Positions 15,618 through 24,234 of a stretch of DNA of 64,000 nucleotides are shown here, piece by piece. How positions within the stretch are numbered: the stretch's first letter is position 1; each line of letters opens with the position of its first letter. Under the pieces are notes generated by a model. It was not told where the DNA came from. It did not search any database and saw only the letters and a program-made list of their open reading frames with translations. Source of the DNA: SVTX01 sp045538195 (GTDB lineage Bacteria > Bacillota > Clostridia > Oscillospirales > CAG-272); the NCBI GenBank assembly GCA_045538195.1, contig JAZSRA010000013.1, forward strand, positions 31,167 to 95,166. The letters are read 5' to 3'. The position numbers were made by a program, and so were the translations under genes.

Positions 15618-15971
15618 TCAACCTACAAGCTCAACGCCATTTTCATCGGCTCCGTACACCGTAACGGTCAGTCTGTTAGGCAGGCAGGTGATAGTTTCAC
15701 CACGTTTGCTTATCCTTCCCTGCTTCACGCAAAGACGATCGGGGCAGTTTGCCGATATGAGATAGGCTTGTCCCTGCTCAATTCGCAGGACGTTAGTCCC
15801 ACCGTTCAGCTCGTATTCGCCGTCTTGGCTGAGGGAGTATCTTCCGACCTCCTCGCCGTCGACCCTGACGAGAACGTAAGCCCCGTCCTCCACCGTCAAG
15901 CCTTGAACGGCAAAGGCGATAACGATCGCCGCCACTATAACGCCGATCAGAATAAAATCTCTTTTTTTCAT
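15618..15971 (-). CDS. Membrane-anchored NusG domain II-containing protein
   Basis: The start is set at ATG 15971 (MKKRDFILIGV). One N-terminal membrane helix is followed by an extracytoplasmic beta-domain of the NusG-II type, with VLRIEQGQAYLISANCPDRLCVKQGRISKRGETITCLPNRLTV containing the family's conserved Cys pairs (NCPDRLC and TCLPN). It lies between the apbE and Gx transporter genes in an operon. The function is unproven. Family members occur beside apbE and electron-transfer genes. Confidence 0.8.
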   Translation of the reverse strand: MKKRDFILIGVIVAAIVIAFAVQGLTVEDGAYVLVRVDGEEVGRYSLSQDGEYELNGGTNVLRIEQGQAYLISANCPDRLCVKQGRISKRGETITCLPNRLTVTVYGADENGVELVG

Positions 15972-16025
15972 TACAACTCTATCCGAAGAATACCGCAACG
16001 CTATTCTTTAATTTATTCCATAAAT

Positions 16026-17108
16026 TCAGTCGCTTTCCTTTATCAGGTCGGAAAGCCCATCGGTCATATATTGGGTGCCGTCACTCTTTATCCAAAAGAC
16101 CTCTACGTCTCCAATATTCCGGGCAAGCGCAAGACCCTGCTCATAGCTCATGCAAAACAGAGCGGTGGACAGTGCGTCCGCAAGTCCGCTGTCCTCACAT
16201 ATTACGGTGACCGAGCTGAAATACTCGGCAGGCATAAGCGTGTCCTTGTCGATTATATGGTGATAATCCTTGCCGTCCATCGTGTAAAACCTCTCGTAGT
16301 TTCCAGACGTAACGCAAGAAACGTCGGCAAGGGTCAATCGGAGAGCATAGGAATCTATCGAGCTTGGGTCTTTAATACCCGTCACCCAACCCGAGCCGTC
16401 GGGCTTATGACCGACTATCCTCAAATTTCCTCCCACGTCCAGCACGTAAGCCTCCGCTCCGACGCTTTTCAGATAGTCCGCCGCCTTTTCTGCGGCATAT
16501 CCCTTACCAAGCGCGCCTACGTCTATGGATGCCTTGGAGTTCGTAATAAACGCCGTGTTGTTTTCGGGATCTATTTCAAGAAAAGACATATCGGTGTAGG
16601 CGCTTGCGTCGTCAAGCTCCTCTTCCGTGGGGATACGCGCGCCGTTCTGATCCTTTCCTGCCCGATCACGGCAGTCGTGCCAGAGTGACAGAACCGAACC
16701 CATCATTATATTCATTTCTCCGTTGGTCTTATAGTGCATCTCCTTGGCATAAAGCAAAAAATCTATAAGCTTTCGGTCAACCGTCAGCGGCTCCTTGCCC
16801 GCGTTAAGATTCAGGGTCCGCAGGTTGTTGATGCCCGAATACTCGTGGTATATGTCAAAAAGCCTATGATACTCTTCGAGGATCGCCGAAACCTCGTCGC
16901 ATCTATTTTCAAAATTCTCCTGCGAATCTCCAGCGTAGCTGTAAACTCGGGTCACAGTATCGAAAAAAGTAAAATATTCTGTCGTCCAAGGTGTAGGATC
17001 TCCCGCGCAGCCCACGCTCTCCGAGCATGCCGCGAAAGAGACCAAAAGTCCCATTATCAGATACAGACACAATATAGCTTTGAACAGCTTCAAGTTTCGA
17101 TCTCCCAT
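16026..17108 (-). CDS. apbE: FAD:protein FMN transferase, lipoprotein
   Basis: ApbE transfers FMN from FAD onto Ser/Thr of extracytoplasmic flavoproteins. The 360-residue protein begins with a lipoprotein signal (LVSFAAC, Cys near residue 28). It shows the family motifs FDTVTRVYSY, GALGKGYAAEKAADYLKS, AYVLDVGGNLRIVG and DKDTLMPA, together with the acidic and Thr/Ser residues that bind Mg and FAD. Length is normal. It heads a three-gene operon with NusG-II and Gx transporter genes. Its flavinylated partner is not in the window. Confidence 0.92.
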   Translation of the reverse strand: MGDRNLKLFKAILCLYLIMGLLVSFAACSESVGCAGDPTPWTTEYFTFFDTVTRVYSYAGDSQENFENRCDEVSAILEEYHRLFDIYHEYSGINNLRTLNLNAGKEPLTVDRKLIDFLLYAKEMHYKTNGEMNIMMGSVLSLWHDCRDRAGKDQNGARIPTEEELDDASAYTDMSFLEIDPENNTAFITNSKASIDVGALGKGYAAEKAADYLKSVGAEAYVLDVGGNLRIVGHKPDGSGWVTGIKDPSSIDSYALRLTLADVSCVTSGNYERFYTMDGKDYHHIIDKDTLMPAEYFSSVTVICEDSGLADALSTALFCMSYEQGLALARNIGDVEVFWIKSDGTQYMTDGLSDLIKESD

Positions 17109-17132
17109 AAAATTGTATTTGCTAATTTCGCG

Positions 17133-19094
17133 TTATTGCTGACCTGCCTGCTTAACAGTTCCCTCAAGGTATGCGTTAAGTAGCATTTTCAAGTCCTCCA
17201 TGTGTCCGAGGATCTCTCTGCCCTCGTCGGTGTCGCTTACCAGACGTCGCTTCGCCATCATCTCAAAAACGACGTCCTTGGTAGAAATAATATCTTTATT
17301 TTCTTTCAGCGCTGCCTCTTTTCCGTCAAACGGGCCGTGAGAAACGAGACGAAGGCCCCTCGACGAATAGATCAGAGTGTAGCCCGCGATACCCGTTTTG
17401 TTATGGTACGCCTTACAAAATCCGCCGTCGATCAGGATATACCTGCCGCCCGCCTTGATAGGATTTTCTCCGCTCTTGACGGGTATGTGACCGTTGATAA
17501 GATGCGAACTGTCTCTATTGAGTCCGAACTCCTCAAGAATACGGCAGACCGCGTCAAAGTCTTCAATGAAACCGTAATATGGGTCTCTTTTCTCTACCCA
17601 GGTCGTCTCGTCGGAAATAAAGTAACGCTCAAAAGTGGTTATCCTGTCCTTGCCGAAAAGAGGACTCTTTCTGCCGCACCAAAGATAGTACATAAAATCC
17701 AGCGCGTCCTTGTCGCCGTTGTAATATGCCGTTCTCGCAACTCTGTCGCAGGCATCAAGATAAGCTTTACCCGATATAGCGCCCGCACCGAAAAGATCTA
17801 CCGACGCAAAGCCGCCGTCCTCTGTCATCGGAACGCATCCGTGATACAAAAGATTATTGTTGTGTATCTTATATATTCCGCCTACGCTATACATAAACCG
17901 AATATGCTTTTTGAGAACTCGGCTCTGCTTGAAGGCTGACACCAATGAGTCCATAAGACTCTGTTCCTCCTGTGAGAGGGCGTAAGGGTCGGCGGGATCT
18001 ACCGTCGGGAAATGATAGTCGTTAAGGGGGTACTCCTTGCCATCTATCTCTACGGTGTGCTTCTCATGATCGATCTTGTGAAGAAGAAGTCTGTCGTTCA
18101 TGCCGTATTCGGGATGTCTCAAAATAAGCTGACCTTCAAGTTTGAAAAGTATGATCGCGATCGCCTTGTGCGCCTTGGAGAGATTGTCCATATTGTTTTT
18201 TATGTAATATTTGTCGTCCCCGTTGCGAGGCATGAACCAAGTGCATCCCTTATAGGTCTCTTGCCCGTATCCGATAAGATCTCGAAGGCTTATTCCGTAA
18301 GTGTTTTCGATAATAGAGAGAGTATTATACTGTATAGCCGAATTCAAAACCGCCGCTACGCAGGCAGGGCTTCCCGCCGCCGCGCCCATCCATACGATGT
18401 CATGATTTCCCCATTGGATATCCACGTTATGATGAGACATCAGCATGTCAAGTATTTTGTCGGCTCGGGGGCCTCTGTCGTATATGTCTCCCACCACGTG
18501 GAGACAGTCCACCGCCATATGCTTGATAAGTCCGCAAAGCGCCTCAACAAACGCCGCACCCTGACCGATGTCGATTATGGTGGAAATAATATGTCTGTAA
18601 TACTCCTGCTTATTATGCTCCTCGCCGCTGGTGTGAAGAAGCTCGTCGATTATATACTGAAAATCATTGGGCAGAGCCTCTCTTACCTTGGCTCTCGTAT
18701 ACTTGGATGCCACTGCTCTCGCAAGGTCTACCAGACGGTAAAGGGTCACACTGTACCAATCCTCATCGGCAACGCCTGTGTCGCGCAGCTCCTCTATCTT
18801 TTCGGAGGGATAGTATATCAGAGTGCAAAATTCACGTCTCTCGCCCTCGGACATGGAACGGTAAAAAAGTCCGTCCACCTTTTCCCTGATAACTCCCGAG
18901 CAGTTGTTCATTATGTGATTGAACGCCTCTGCCTCGCCATGAAGATCACTCATAAAATGCTCCGTACCTTTAGGCAGGTTTGCCGTTGCGTTATAGTTGA
19001 TTATTGCGGAGCTTACCGCCTGTATGGTAGGATACTCATGGGAAAGGAGAGCCAGCATCTTTAATTGCTCCGCTGAATATGACGTTTTTTTCAT
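17133..19094 (-). CDS. fbp: Fructose-1,6-bisphosphatase, class III
   Basis: The 653-residue length and metallophosphatase motifs identify the Firmicutes-type class III gluconeogenic enzyme: FMSDLHGEAEAF, VVGDIYDRGPRADKI, WGNHDIVWMGA, INGHIPVKSGENP and ILIDGGFCKAY. It removes the 1-phosphate of fructose 1,6-bisphosphate in the cytosol. It ends 24 bases before apbE in the same direction but has its own promoter (19141-19169). A GGAGG site precedes ATG 19094. Confidence 0.95.
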   Translation of the reverse strand: MKKTSYSAEQLKMLALLSHEYPTIQAVSSAIINYNATANLPKGTEHFMSDLHGEAEAFNHIMNNCSGVIREKVDGLFYRSMSEGERREFCTLIYYPSEKIEELRDTGVADEDWYSVTLYRLVDLARAVASKYTRAKVREALPNDFQYIIDELLHTSGEEHNKQEYYRHIISTIIDIGQGAAFVEALCGLIKHMAVDCLHVVGDIYDRGPRADKILDMLMSHHNVDIQWGNHDIVWMGAAAGSPACVAAVLNSAIQYNTLSIIENTYGISLRDLIGYGQETYKGCTWFMPRNGDDKYYIKNNMDNLSKAHKAIAIILFKLEGQLILRHPEYGMNDRLLLHKIDHEKHTVEIDGKEYPLNDYHFPTVDPADPYALSQEEQSLMDSLVSAFKQSRVLKKHIRFMYSVGGIYKIHNNNLLYHGCVPMTEDGGFASVDLFGAGAISGKAYLDACDRVARTAYYNGDKDALDFMYYLWCGRKSPLFGKDRITTFERYFISDETTWVEKRDPYYGFIEDFDAVCRILEEFGLNRDSSHLINGHIPVKSGENPIKAGGRYILIDGGFCKAYHNKTGIAGYTLIYSSRGLRLVSHGPFDGKEAALKENKDIISTKDVVFEMMAKRRLVSDTDEGREILGHMEDLKMLLNAYLEGTVKQAGQQ

Positions 19095-19140
19095 TCCGCA
19101 CCTCCGCAGTTTTATATATATTGTTTACTATACACTATTA

Positions 19141-19169
19141 ATAATACCACATATTTTTCAAAATCGCAA
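19141..19169 (-). promoter_or_regulatory. Promoter of fbp
   Basis: Minus strand: TTGCGA (19169..19164), a 17-base spacer and TATTAT (19146..19141), about 45 bases upstream of the start codon. Confidence 0.65.
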
Positions 19170-19498
19170 TAGTGTGTTTCTTAAAAATTCTTATTTTTCA
19201 CTCCCTGATCGCAACTTTTCAAAAAAACGATACAAATTTTCCGCATCCAAACTTTTTATGATGGAAATTAGTATTTCCAAAAACATCTTATTCAGAGTCA
19301 CAGGCAAAATATCTCACTCTCCTGCCGGGAGATACATAAATTTTATGCAGGCTTTGTATCCGATTCAATAAAACCACGCAATCTCAAAAAGCCTTTCAGA
19401 ATATGGAAAACATCAACTCTACTCACAGTAGAATTGAATTTTTACCGAAGGTAGAGTCAAATTATTCCAACAGGAGACCTTCTCCTCCCGTTGGTTTC
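19170..19498. other. Intergenic region between fbp and the glycosyltransferase operon
   Basis: No gene is supported. Two hairpins are visible: CTCCTGCCGGGAG near 19320 and CCAAC...GTTGG with inner GGAG/CTCC near 19468-19496, just before the promoter of the next operon. The latter could end a leftover transcript or act as an operator. Confidence 0.4.
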
Positions 19499-19527
19499 TT
19501 GACTATTCCCATGCTTTGGGGTATTAT
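19499..19527 (+). promoter_or_regulatory. Promoter of the glycosyltransferase-acyltransferase operon
   Basis: TTGACT (19499-19504), a 17-base spacer and TATTAT (19522-19527), followed by a leader of about 110 bases. Confidence 0.7.
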
Positions 19528-19646
19528 GTATAAAAAGACGCGCGTCCAAGGCTCAGGCAAGCTGCAAGCTTTTTCTCAAGCCGAATTAAAGCGCGGCAAA
19601 AAAGAATCGACAATCAAAAATCAAAAAGAAAAGGACATCACTCACT

Positions 19647-20606
19647 ATGAATCATCTTCAAACAAGAGAAACTATCCCGATATTTTTTGCGGTAGACGAC
19701 AACTACGCCCGTTTCCTCTGTGTTACCCTGCAATCCCTTATCGAGAACAGCAGCGAGAAATACGATTACGACGTCAACGTGCTGATCGAGGAGCTTTCCG
19801 AGGAGAGCAAGAGCGGCATACTCGAGCTTGAGAGAGAGAACGTAAGGATAAAATTCGTGTCAGTCACCGAAAAGCTTCGTGCGATCTGCGAAAAGCTCCA
19901 CATGAGGGATTACTACACAAAAGCCACCTATTACCGCTTTTTCATTCCCGAGCTTTTCCCCGAATACGACAAGGGACTTTATCTCGACTGTGACATAGTT
20001 ATCACCACAGACGTATCCGAGCTTTACCACACAGAGCTTGGCGACAACTATATTGCCGCTATCCCCGAGGAGTTCATCACCGACGTTGAGGTCTTCGGTC
20101 TTTATTCCGAAAAGGTTCTCGGTGTTCCGAGACAGGAGTACATCAACGCGGGAATACTCGTTATGAATCTCGACGTTATGAGAAGATTCCACCTGAAGGA
20201 GCAGTTCGCGGCTCTCCTTGAGAAGGTCACCTATCGCGTGGCGCAGGATCAGGACTATCTCAACGTTATCTGCAAGGATAAGACAATTATTCTTGACAAG
20301 ACCTGGAACCGCACCCCTATGCCCTACGCAGACGTCACCGTGACCCCCAAGATCGCTCACTACAAGATAAATTTCAAGCCTTGGAAATTCGACAACGTTC
20401 CCTACGGCGACCTTTTCTGGCAGTACGCCAAGAACACCCGTCACTATGAGTGCCTTTGGTCAGACAAGGAAAATTACAGCGAGGAAAACAAGCTCCGTGA
20501 CAAAAAACAGTACGAGGATCTCGTCCGCTTGGCGTTGAGCGAGATAGGTGAAAAGGAAAAAGAGCAGGAGATCTTTGACAACGCCATGCTCTTTGCGGTA
20601 AAGTAA
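19647..20606 (+). CDS. Glycosyltransferase family 8 protein
   Basis: This 319-residue cytosolic protein has the GT8 layout: IPIFFAVDDNYARFLCVTLQS at the nucleotide-sugar site, YRFFIPELFPEYDKGLYLDCDIV with the DxD metal motif near residue 114, and YINAGILVMNLD. GT8 enzymes are retaining galactosyl- or glucosyl-transferases acting on surface glycans or lipids. The next two genes are acyltransferase-like membrane-lipid genes separated by one base or overlapping, so a glycolipid product is likely. Donor and acceptor are unknown. Confidence 0.9.
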   Translation: MNHLQTRETIPIFFAVDDNYARFLCVTLQSLIENSSEKYDYDVNVLIEELSEESKSGILELERENVRIKFVSVTEKLRAICEKLHMRDYYTKATYYRFFIPELFPEYDKGLYLDCDIVITTDVSELYHTELGDNYIAAIPEEFITDVEVFGLYSEKVLGVPRQEYINAGILVMNLDVMRRFHLKEQFAALLEKVTYRVAQDQDYLNVICKDKTIILDKTWNRTPMPYADVTVTPKIAHYKINFKPWKFDNVPYGDLFWQYAKNTRHYECLWSDKENYSEENKLRDKKQYEDLVRLALSEIGEKEKEQEIFDNAMLFAVK

Positions 20607-20607
20607 T

Positions 20608-21468
20608 ATGTCAATTTCTCCCGAAACACAAAAGCTTCTTGACAGGATCGAGGAATACGAAAAAAAGGGTTGGTTTGACAAGGATATCAACGATGACCCA
20701 CCTACACGTCCTCTCCGTCCCGGCGAAGTCGACTACGTAGGCAAAAAGCTCTCCACAAGGCTCGGAACTAAAATCGCGAACAGAATCGGAAAAAACCACT
20801 TTGAGAAAATGATGAAGCGCGGCGACGTCGTTCTCAAAGAGATCCGCGGTCAGGAAAATCTTGCGGCGGTAGGCGACAAGGGCGCGCTTATCACCTGCAA
20901 TCATTTCAGCGTGTTCGATAACTACGCTGCGCTCAAGGCCGTTGACCCTATTCTGAAAAAAAGTATTCTCTACAAGGTCATAAGAGAAGGAAACTACACC
21001 TCCTTCCCCGGCATATACGGCTACCTTTTCCGTCACTGCAACACCCTTCCCCTTTCGTCCAATTTCAGCTGTCTCAAGGAGCTGATGGCGGCTATGCACA
21101 CTCTTTTCGCTCGCGGCGAGAAAATACTGATATACCCTGAGCAGGGTATGTGGTACAATTACCGCAAGCCCCGTCCCTTAAAGCTCGGAAGCTTCCGCTT
21201 TGCCGTGAGAGAAAAGGTTCCCGTGATCCCGCTCTTTATCACTCTTGAAGACACGGACAAAACAGGTGCCGACGGACTTCCCATTCAGGCGTACACGGTT
21301 CACGTGCTTCCCCCCATTTTCCCCGACGAAAACCTGACGGTACGCGAGGACACCGAAAGAATGTGCCGCGAAAATTACCGACTTTGGAAGGAGACCTACG
21401 AATCCTTCTACGGGATAAAGCTGGAATACACTACCGAGGGTGAGGTCTCTCCATGCTCTACTTCATAA
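20608..21468 (+). CDS. 1-acyl-sn-glycerol-3-phosphate acyltransferase-like (PlsC family)
   Basis: This 286-residue protein has the PlsC HX4D motif in NHFSVFD (about residues 97-103), a second block YPEQGMW in place of the usual PEGTR-type motif, and VIPLFI. The enzymes acylate lysophosphatidate or related polar lipids at the membrane. The gene starts one base after the glycosyltransferase stop, and its 3' end overlaps the next gene by 16 bases, so the three are cotranscribed. The altered second motif suggests a non-standard acceptor, perhaps the glycolipid made by the neighbour. Confidence 0.8.
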   Translation: MSISPETQKLLDRIEEYEKKGWFDKDINDDPPTRPLRPGEVDYVGKKLSTRLGTKIANRIGKNHFEKMMKRGDVVLKEIRGQENLAAVGDKGALITCNHFSVFDNYAALKAVDPILKKSILYKVIREGNYTSFPGIYGYLFRHCNTLPLSSNFSCLKELMAAMHTLFARGEKILIYPEQGMWYNYRKPRPLKLGSFRFAVREKVPVIPLFITLEDTDKTGADGLPIQAYTVHVLPPIFPDENLTVREDTERMCRENYRLWKETYESFYGIKLEYTTEGEVSPCSTS

Positions 21469-22043
21469 TCATTTTAATAACTGTTGTCCTTGTCACTGCG
21501 GCTAATCTCTTGTTCACTATACCGATAGCTCCCCAGGAGATAGGCTCTGTCTTATTTGCCGTAGTCTTTGCGGTCGTTGCAATCATCGCGGTAGACGGAA
21601 TAACGGCACTTATCATTCGCCGTCTTACTCCCAAGATGTGGTACACCCCCGGGAAAAGACTTTTCAAGGTGACAAAAAAAGAAAGAAACTTTTACAGAAC
21701 GCTAAAAATCAAGACTTGGAAGGACAAGATACCCGAGCTTGGTGGCTTTACAAGCTTTCACAAGGACAAGCTTGAGAGCAACAGCGATCCCGCTTATCTT
21801 GAACGCTTTATAATTGAGGCAAATTACGGCGTAGTGATCCATTTGGTCAACGCAATACTGGGCTTTGCTATAATGTTTATCCCTTTCTGCGCGTCTCCCA
21901 CGATCTGGATCCCCGTATTCCTAGTAAATTTCATTCTCAGTATTCTTCCTGTAGCGATACTTCGTTACACAAGCCACACCTTGCAAAATCTGTATAACAG
22001 ATGCAAGAAAAAAGAGAACGCGCAAAGAAAGGAGACCGTATGA
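21453..22043 (+). CDS. CrtO-like membrane acyltransferase
   Basis: This 196-residue membrane protein has two N-terminal and about two C-terminal hydrophobic segments. The central motif YTPGKRLFKVTKKERNFYRTLKIKTWKDKIPELG is typical of the glycosyl-4,4'-diaponeurosporenoate acyltransferase (CrtO) family. In staphylococci CrtO acylates a glycosylated carotenoid. No carotenoid genes are here, so it more likely acts on another glycolipid made by this operon. It overlaps the genes on both sides. Confidence 0.7.
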   Translation: MLYFIIILITVVLVTAANLLFTIPIAPQEIGSVLFAVVFAVVAIIAVDGITALIIRRLTPKMWYTPGKRLFKVTKKERNFYRTLKIKTWKDKIPELGGFTSFHKDKLESNSDPAYLERFIIEANYGVVIHLVNAILGFAIMFIPFCASPTIWIPVFLVNFILSILPVAILRYTSHTLQNLYNRCKKKENAQRKETV

Positions 22044-22408
22044 ATCAGAATGTAAAAAAAACTCCGCGCGTCGGAGCAGTTTTGGCGGCATTATCTGCCG
22101 CGGCTCTGCTTTTGTCGGCAGGATCTGCTATAGGCACGTATTTATTTTGCGAATCATTGCAGATCTCATTGACGATCGCGATCATAGTTCTCCCTTCTAT
22201 AGCTATCGTGTGGCTTCTCGCAAGCATGACGGTGTATATCGTTGGGAAATACAAAGACAGAATAACCCGTTGGATGGATATAAATCTACGCGCGTCGTCA
22301 CTGACGGTAGCGGCAATATTGCTAATAGCTGCAATCGCTATCTTCGCATTAGGGATAATCTTCGGTATCAATCCCATAGAGGCGATTCACTCTATTCTTA
22401 ACGGATAA
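22040..22408 (+). CDS. Small membrane protein of the glycolipid operon
   Basis: The start is set at ATG 22040, which overlaps the preceding TGA (ATGA) and has AAAGGAG upstream; the frame is open earlier without a ribosome binding site. The 122 residues hold three hydrophobic helices with short polar links and no known motif. It is the last gene before a terminator. I do not recognise the family. Confidence 0.6.
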   Translation: MNQNVKKTPRVGAVLAALSAAALLLSAGSAIGTYLFCESLQISLTIAIIVLPSIAIVWLLASMTVYIVGKYKDRITRWMDINLRASSLTVAAILLIAAIAIFALGIIFGINPIEAIHSILNG

Positions 22409-22414
22409 CCCATC

Positions 22415-22453
22415 AAAAAAGATGCTCCAACCTCACGGCGGAGCATCTTTTTT
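22415..22453. terminator. Bidirectional intrinsic terminator
   Basis: AAAAAAGATGCTCC pairs with GGAGCATCTTTTTT. It lies between convergent genes and can serve both strands. Confidence 0.85.
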
Positions 22454-23078
22454 ATTCTACGTTAGGCTTTTTGCCCATCAGAGACCAGAGTATTATTATC
22501 ATTTGTCCGGGTATGCAGAGAATGTAAAGCTGCCAGAGATTAAGCGAGCATACCATACTTAACGTAATGTGCAGAGCCAAAACAAGCGACCACATAAGCA
22601 GAGAAATTATGAGATAGTTTCTTCTGCGGCTGAACCATACCGAGTTCAGCACCAGCCAGACTATTGCAGACACGGGAGTCGCGTAAGCAAAGGCAAGCCA
22701 ATGAGCGACCAATCCGTCGGTGCTCAGATCTACGGCAAAGAACACGGTGAGCGCGATGATCCAGACCAAAAGCACACTCATTCCCGTAATCGTTCCGTGC
22801 GCCCTTTGTTTTTTTCTGATCAAAAGCTCTCTTTCCTCCGCCTCCTTATCCGAGGGGGGAGACACGTGACCCGGGGTGATCAGATAGTCTACCGTAACGC
22901 CAAATAGGAGAGAGATCTGTTTCAAAACCGAAATGTCGGGAACCGACTCTCCTCTTTCCCACTTTGAGACCGCCTTATCCGAATAATTCAGCTTTTCGGC
23001 AAGCTCTATTTGAGTCATTCCGCTTCCTCTGCGAAGAAGCGCGATATTTTCGGCAATTATTGATTTGATATCCTCCAT
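22452..23078 (-). CDS. XRE-family regulator with membrane-spanning C-terminus
   Basis: Residues 5-65 form a Cro/CI helix-turn-helix (IAENIALLRRGSGMTQIELAEKLNYSDKAVSKWERGESVPDI). The C-terminal half has four hydrophobic helices (about 98-116, 121-143, 150-175 and 180-200). Membrane-anchored XRE regulators of this layout are common in Firmicutes, and the sensed signal is usually unknown. The gene is convergent with the glycolipid operon and shares its terminator; its targets cannot be told from position. Confidence 0.85.
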   Translation of the reverse strand: MEDIKSIIAENIALLRRGSGMTQIELAEKLNYSDKAVSKWERGESVPDISVLKQISLLFGVTVDYLITPGHVSPPSDKEAEERELLIRKKQRAHGTITGMSVLLVWIIALTVFFAVDLSTDGLVAHWLAFAYATPVSAIVWLVLNSVWFSRRRNYLIISLLMWSLVLALHITLSMVCSLNLWQLYILCIPGQMIIILWSLMGKKPNVE

Positions 23079-23097
23079 AGGCTCACCTCCATTCGAA

Positions 23098-23550
23098 TTA
23101 TTTCTTTTTTCCGAATATCTTTTTTATGCGCCAAGACAGCGCGCTTTTTATTTTTCTGAATATCTTTCTCGGCAGGAACTCTAAAACCTTGTACCGACTG
23201 TAAAGCCAATATCCGAAGCCTTCAAGCTTCATTTCCTTTTCGCCACGCTTACCCTTCCAGACCTTATCAAGTCTGCCTAATACGTCTTCGTCCGCGATTC
23301 CCTTTTCCACTGTCACGCAGTTGTCTCCGCAAAAGACGTAAGAGTCGGGCAGGACCTTCACGACACGGTGCAAAACGTATTTTTCGCCGTCGCGAAACAG
23401 TGCCACGTCATATTTTTTAAGTCTTTCCTTTACGGGAATGACCGCCACCGTATCCACTCTTTCGCGGAGCATCGGCTCCATACTGTGTCCTACCACGACG
23501 CTGACGTAAACACCGTCCTCGGCAAGCACGCTTTCGATACTATTACTCAT
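23098..23550 (-). CDS. S24/S26-family (signal peptidase I-like) peptidase
   Basis: This 150-residue protein has VVVGHSMEPMLRERVDTVAV, the catalytic-Ser box of S24/S26 peptidases (GxSMxP), and DVALFRDGEKYVLHRVVKV, which resembles the second conserved box with its basic residue. It lacks an obvious N-terminal membrane helix and has a very basic C-terminal tail. It starts two bases after the pqqD-like stop. PqqD plus S26-like peptidase pairs occur in Firmicutes clusters for modified or exported peptides. Substrate unknown. Confidence 0.75.
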   Translation of the reverse strand: MSNSIESVLAEDGVYVSVVVGHSMEPMLRERVDTVAVIPVKERLKKYDVALFRDGEKYVLHRVVKVLPDSYVFCGDNCVTVEKGIADEDVLGRLDKVWKGKRGEKEMKLEGFGYWLYSRYKVLEFLPRKIFRKIKSALSWRIKKIFGKKK

Positions 23551-23551
23551 A

Positions 23552-23821
23552 TCAGTTGATCTCTATAAATCCTTGATCTTCAAGGTCTTTGATAACGTTA
23601 TCCACGTCGCCTTCAAGCTTTTCGAGATCAACATCGTATTTGGCGTAAAGCATATCGCATATTTCGTCTCGTGAAAAACCGCTTTCTATGCATTTCCATA
23701 TATCCGCGGCGGTGGAATTAAGCTTGACCATTCCGCGAAAGCTCTTGCTTGCGCTTCCGACCGCAACTACAACGTAGCTGCCCATAACGCTCCGCAGAAC
23801 GAATCCGTCTTTAATTTTCAT
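23552..23821 (-). CDS. PqqD-family peptide-binding (RRE) protein
   Basis: The 89 residues match the PqqD/RiPP-recognition-element fold: FVLRSVMGSYVVVAVG, then MVKLNSTAADIWKCIESGFSRDEICDML, then VDNVIKDLEDQGFIEI. The conserved LNxTAADIW block is clear. PqqD-like proteins bind leader peptides and present them to modifying enzymes. AAGGAG precedes the start. No precursor peptide or radical SAM enzyme is seen beside it; an HprK-like kinase often found with this family lies at 31.2 kb. Confidence 0.85.
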   Translation of the reverse strand: MKIKDGFVLRSVMGSYVVVAVGSASKSFRGMVKLNSTAADIWKCIESGFSRDEICDMLYAKYDVDLEKLEGDVDNVIKDLEDQGFIEIN

Positions 23822-23851
23822 AGCAAAAGCTCCTTATTAATTGATAAATTG

Positions 23852-24104
23852 CTGTTTGTCGGGGGGGATGCGAGGGGATGCGATTTCCGCTTTCTTGGAA
23901 GAAAGCTTGGCAAAGAACTTCCCCTAATTTTTTAGGTCCTCTTAGGGTGTCGGAGGATTTTGCTCTCCTTCGTTGCTAAAAAAATCCCTCACTGTCGTTT
24001 CCTTATTGCAAGGGTGTTGAACCCAAGACATTTTATCTAACTTTAACTTAAATTTACTTTAAGATAAGTTGAATTATATCGGCTGGGTTCTAAACTGTTG
24101 CAAC
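23852..24104 (+). repeat. Dispersed intergenic repeat, copy A
   Basis: This segment matches the reverse complement of 54690-54905 over most of its length. Shared blocks include TTTGTCGGGG, GGGATGCGA, an AAGAAAG/CTTTCTT hairpin, AACTTCCC, AGGGTG, CGGAGGATTTT, AAAAAAATCC and TTATTGCAAGGGTGTTGAAC. It is non-coding and palindrome-rich, and lies between pqqD and pepF. Confidence 0.8.
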
Positions 24105-24234
24105 ACGGAAGGGACGAGCAGGTTGAAATTCGTGTAACGAATTTCAACGTCACCTCACGGCGGTTAGAACCCCAATTGGGGAAAGCTTTTTGGCTCCACC
24201 TTTTTCTCGAAAAAGGTGGGACGCATCCCCTATA
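24105..24234. other. Palindrome-rich spacer after pepF
   Basis: Contains TTGAAATTCG-TGTAA-CGAATTTCAA near 24122-24146, followed by AACGTCACCTCACGGCG, and a 24-base palindrome CCACCTTTTTC-TC-GAAAAAGGTGG (24196-24219). The last could help terminate pepF. No gene. Confidence 0.6.
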
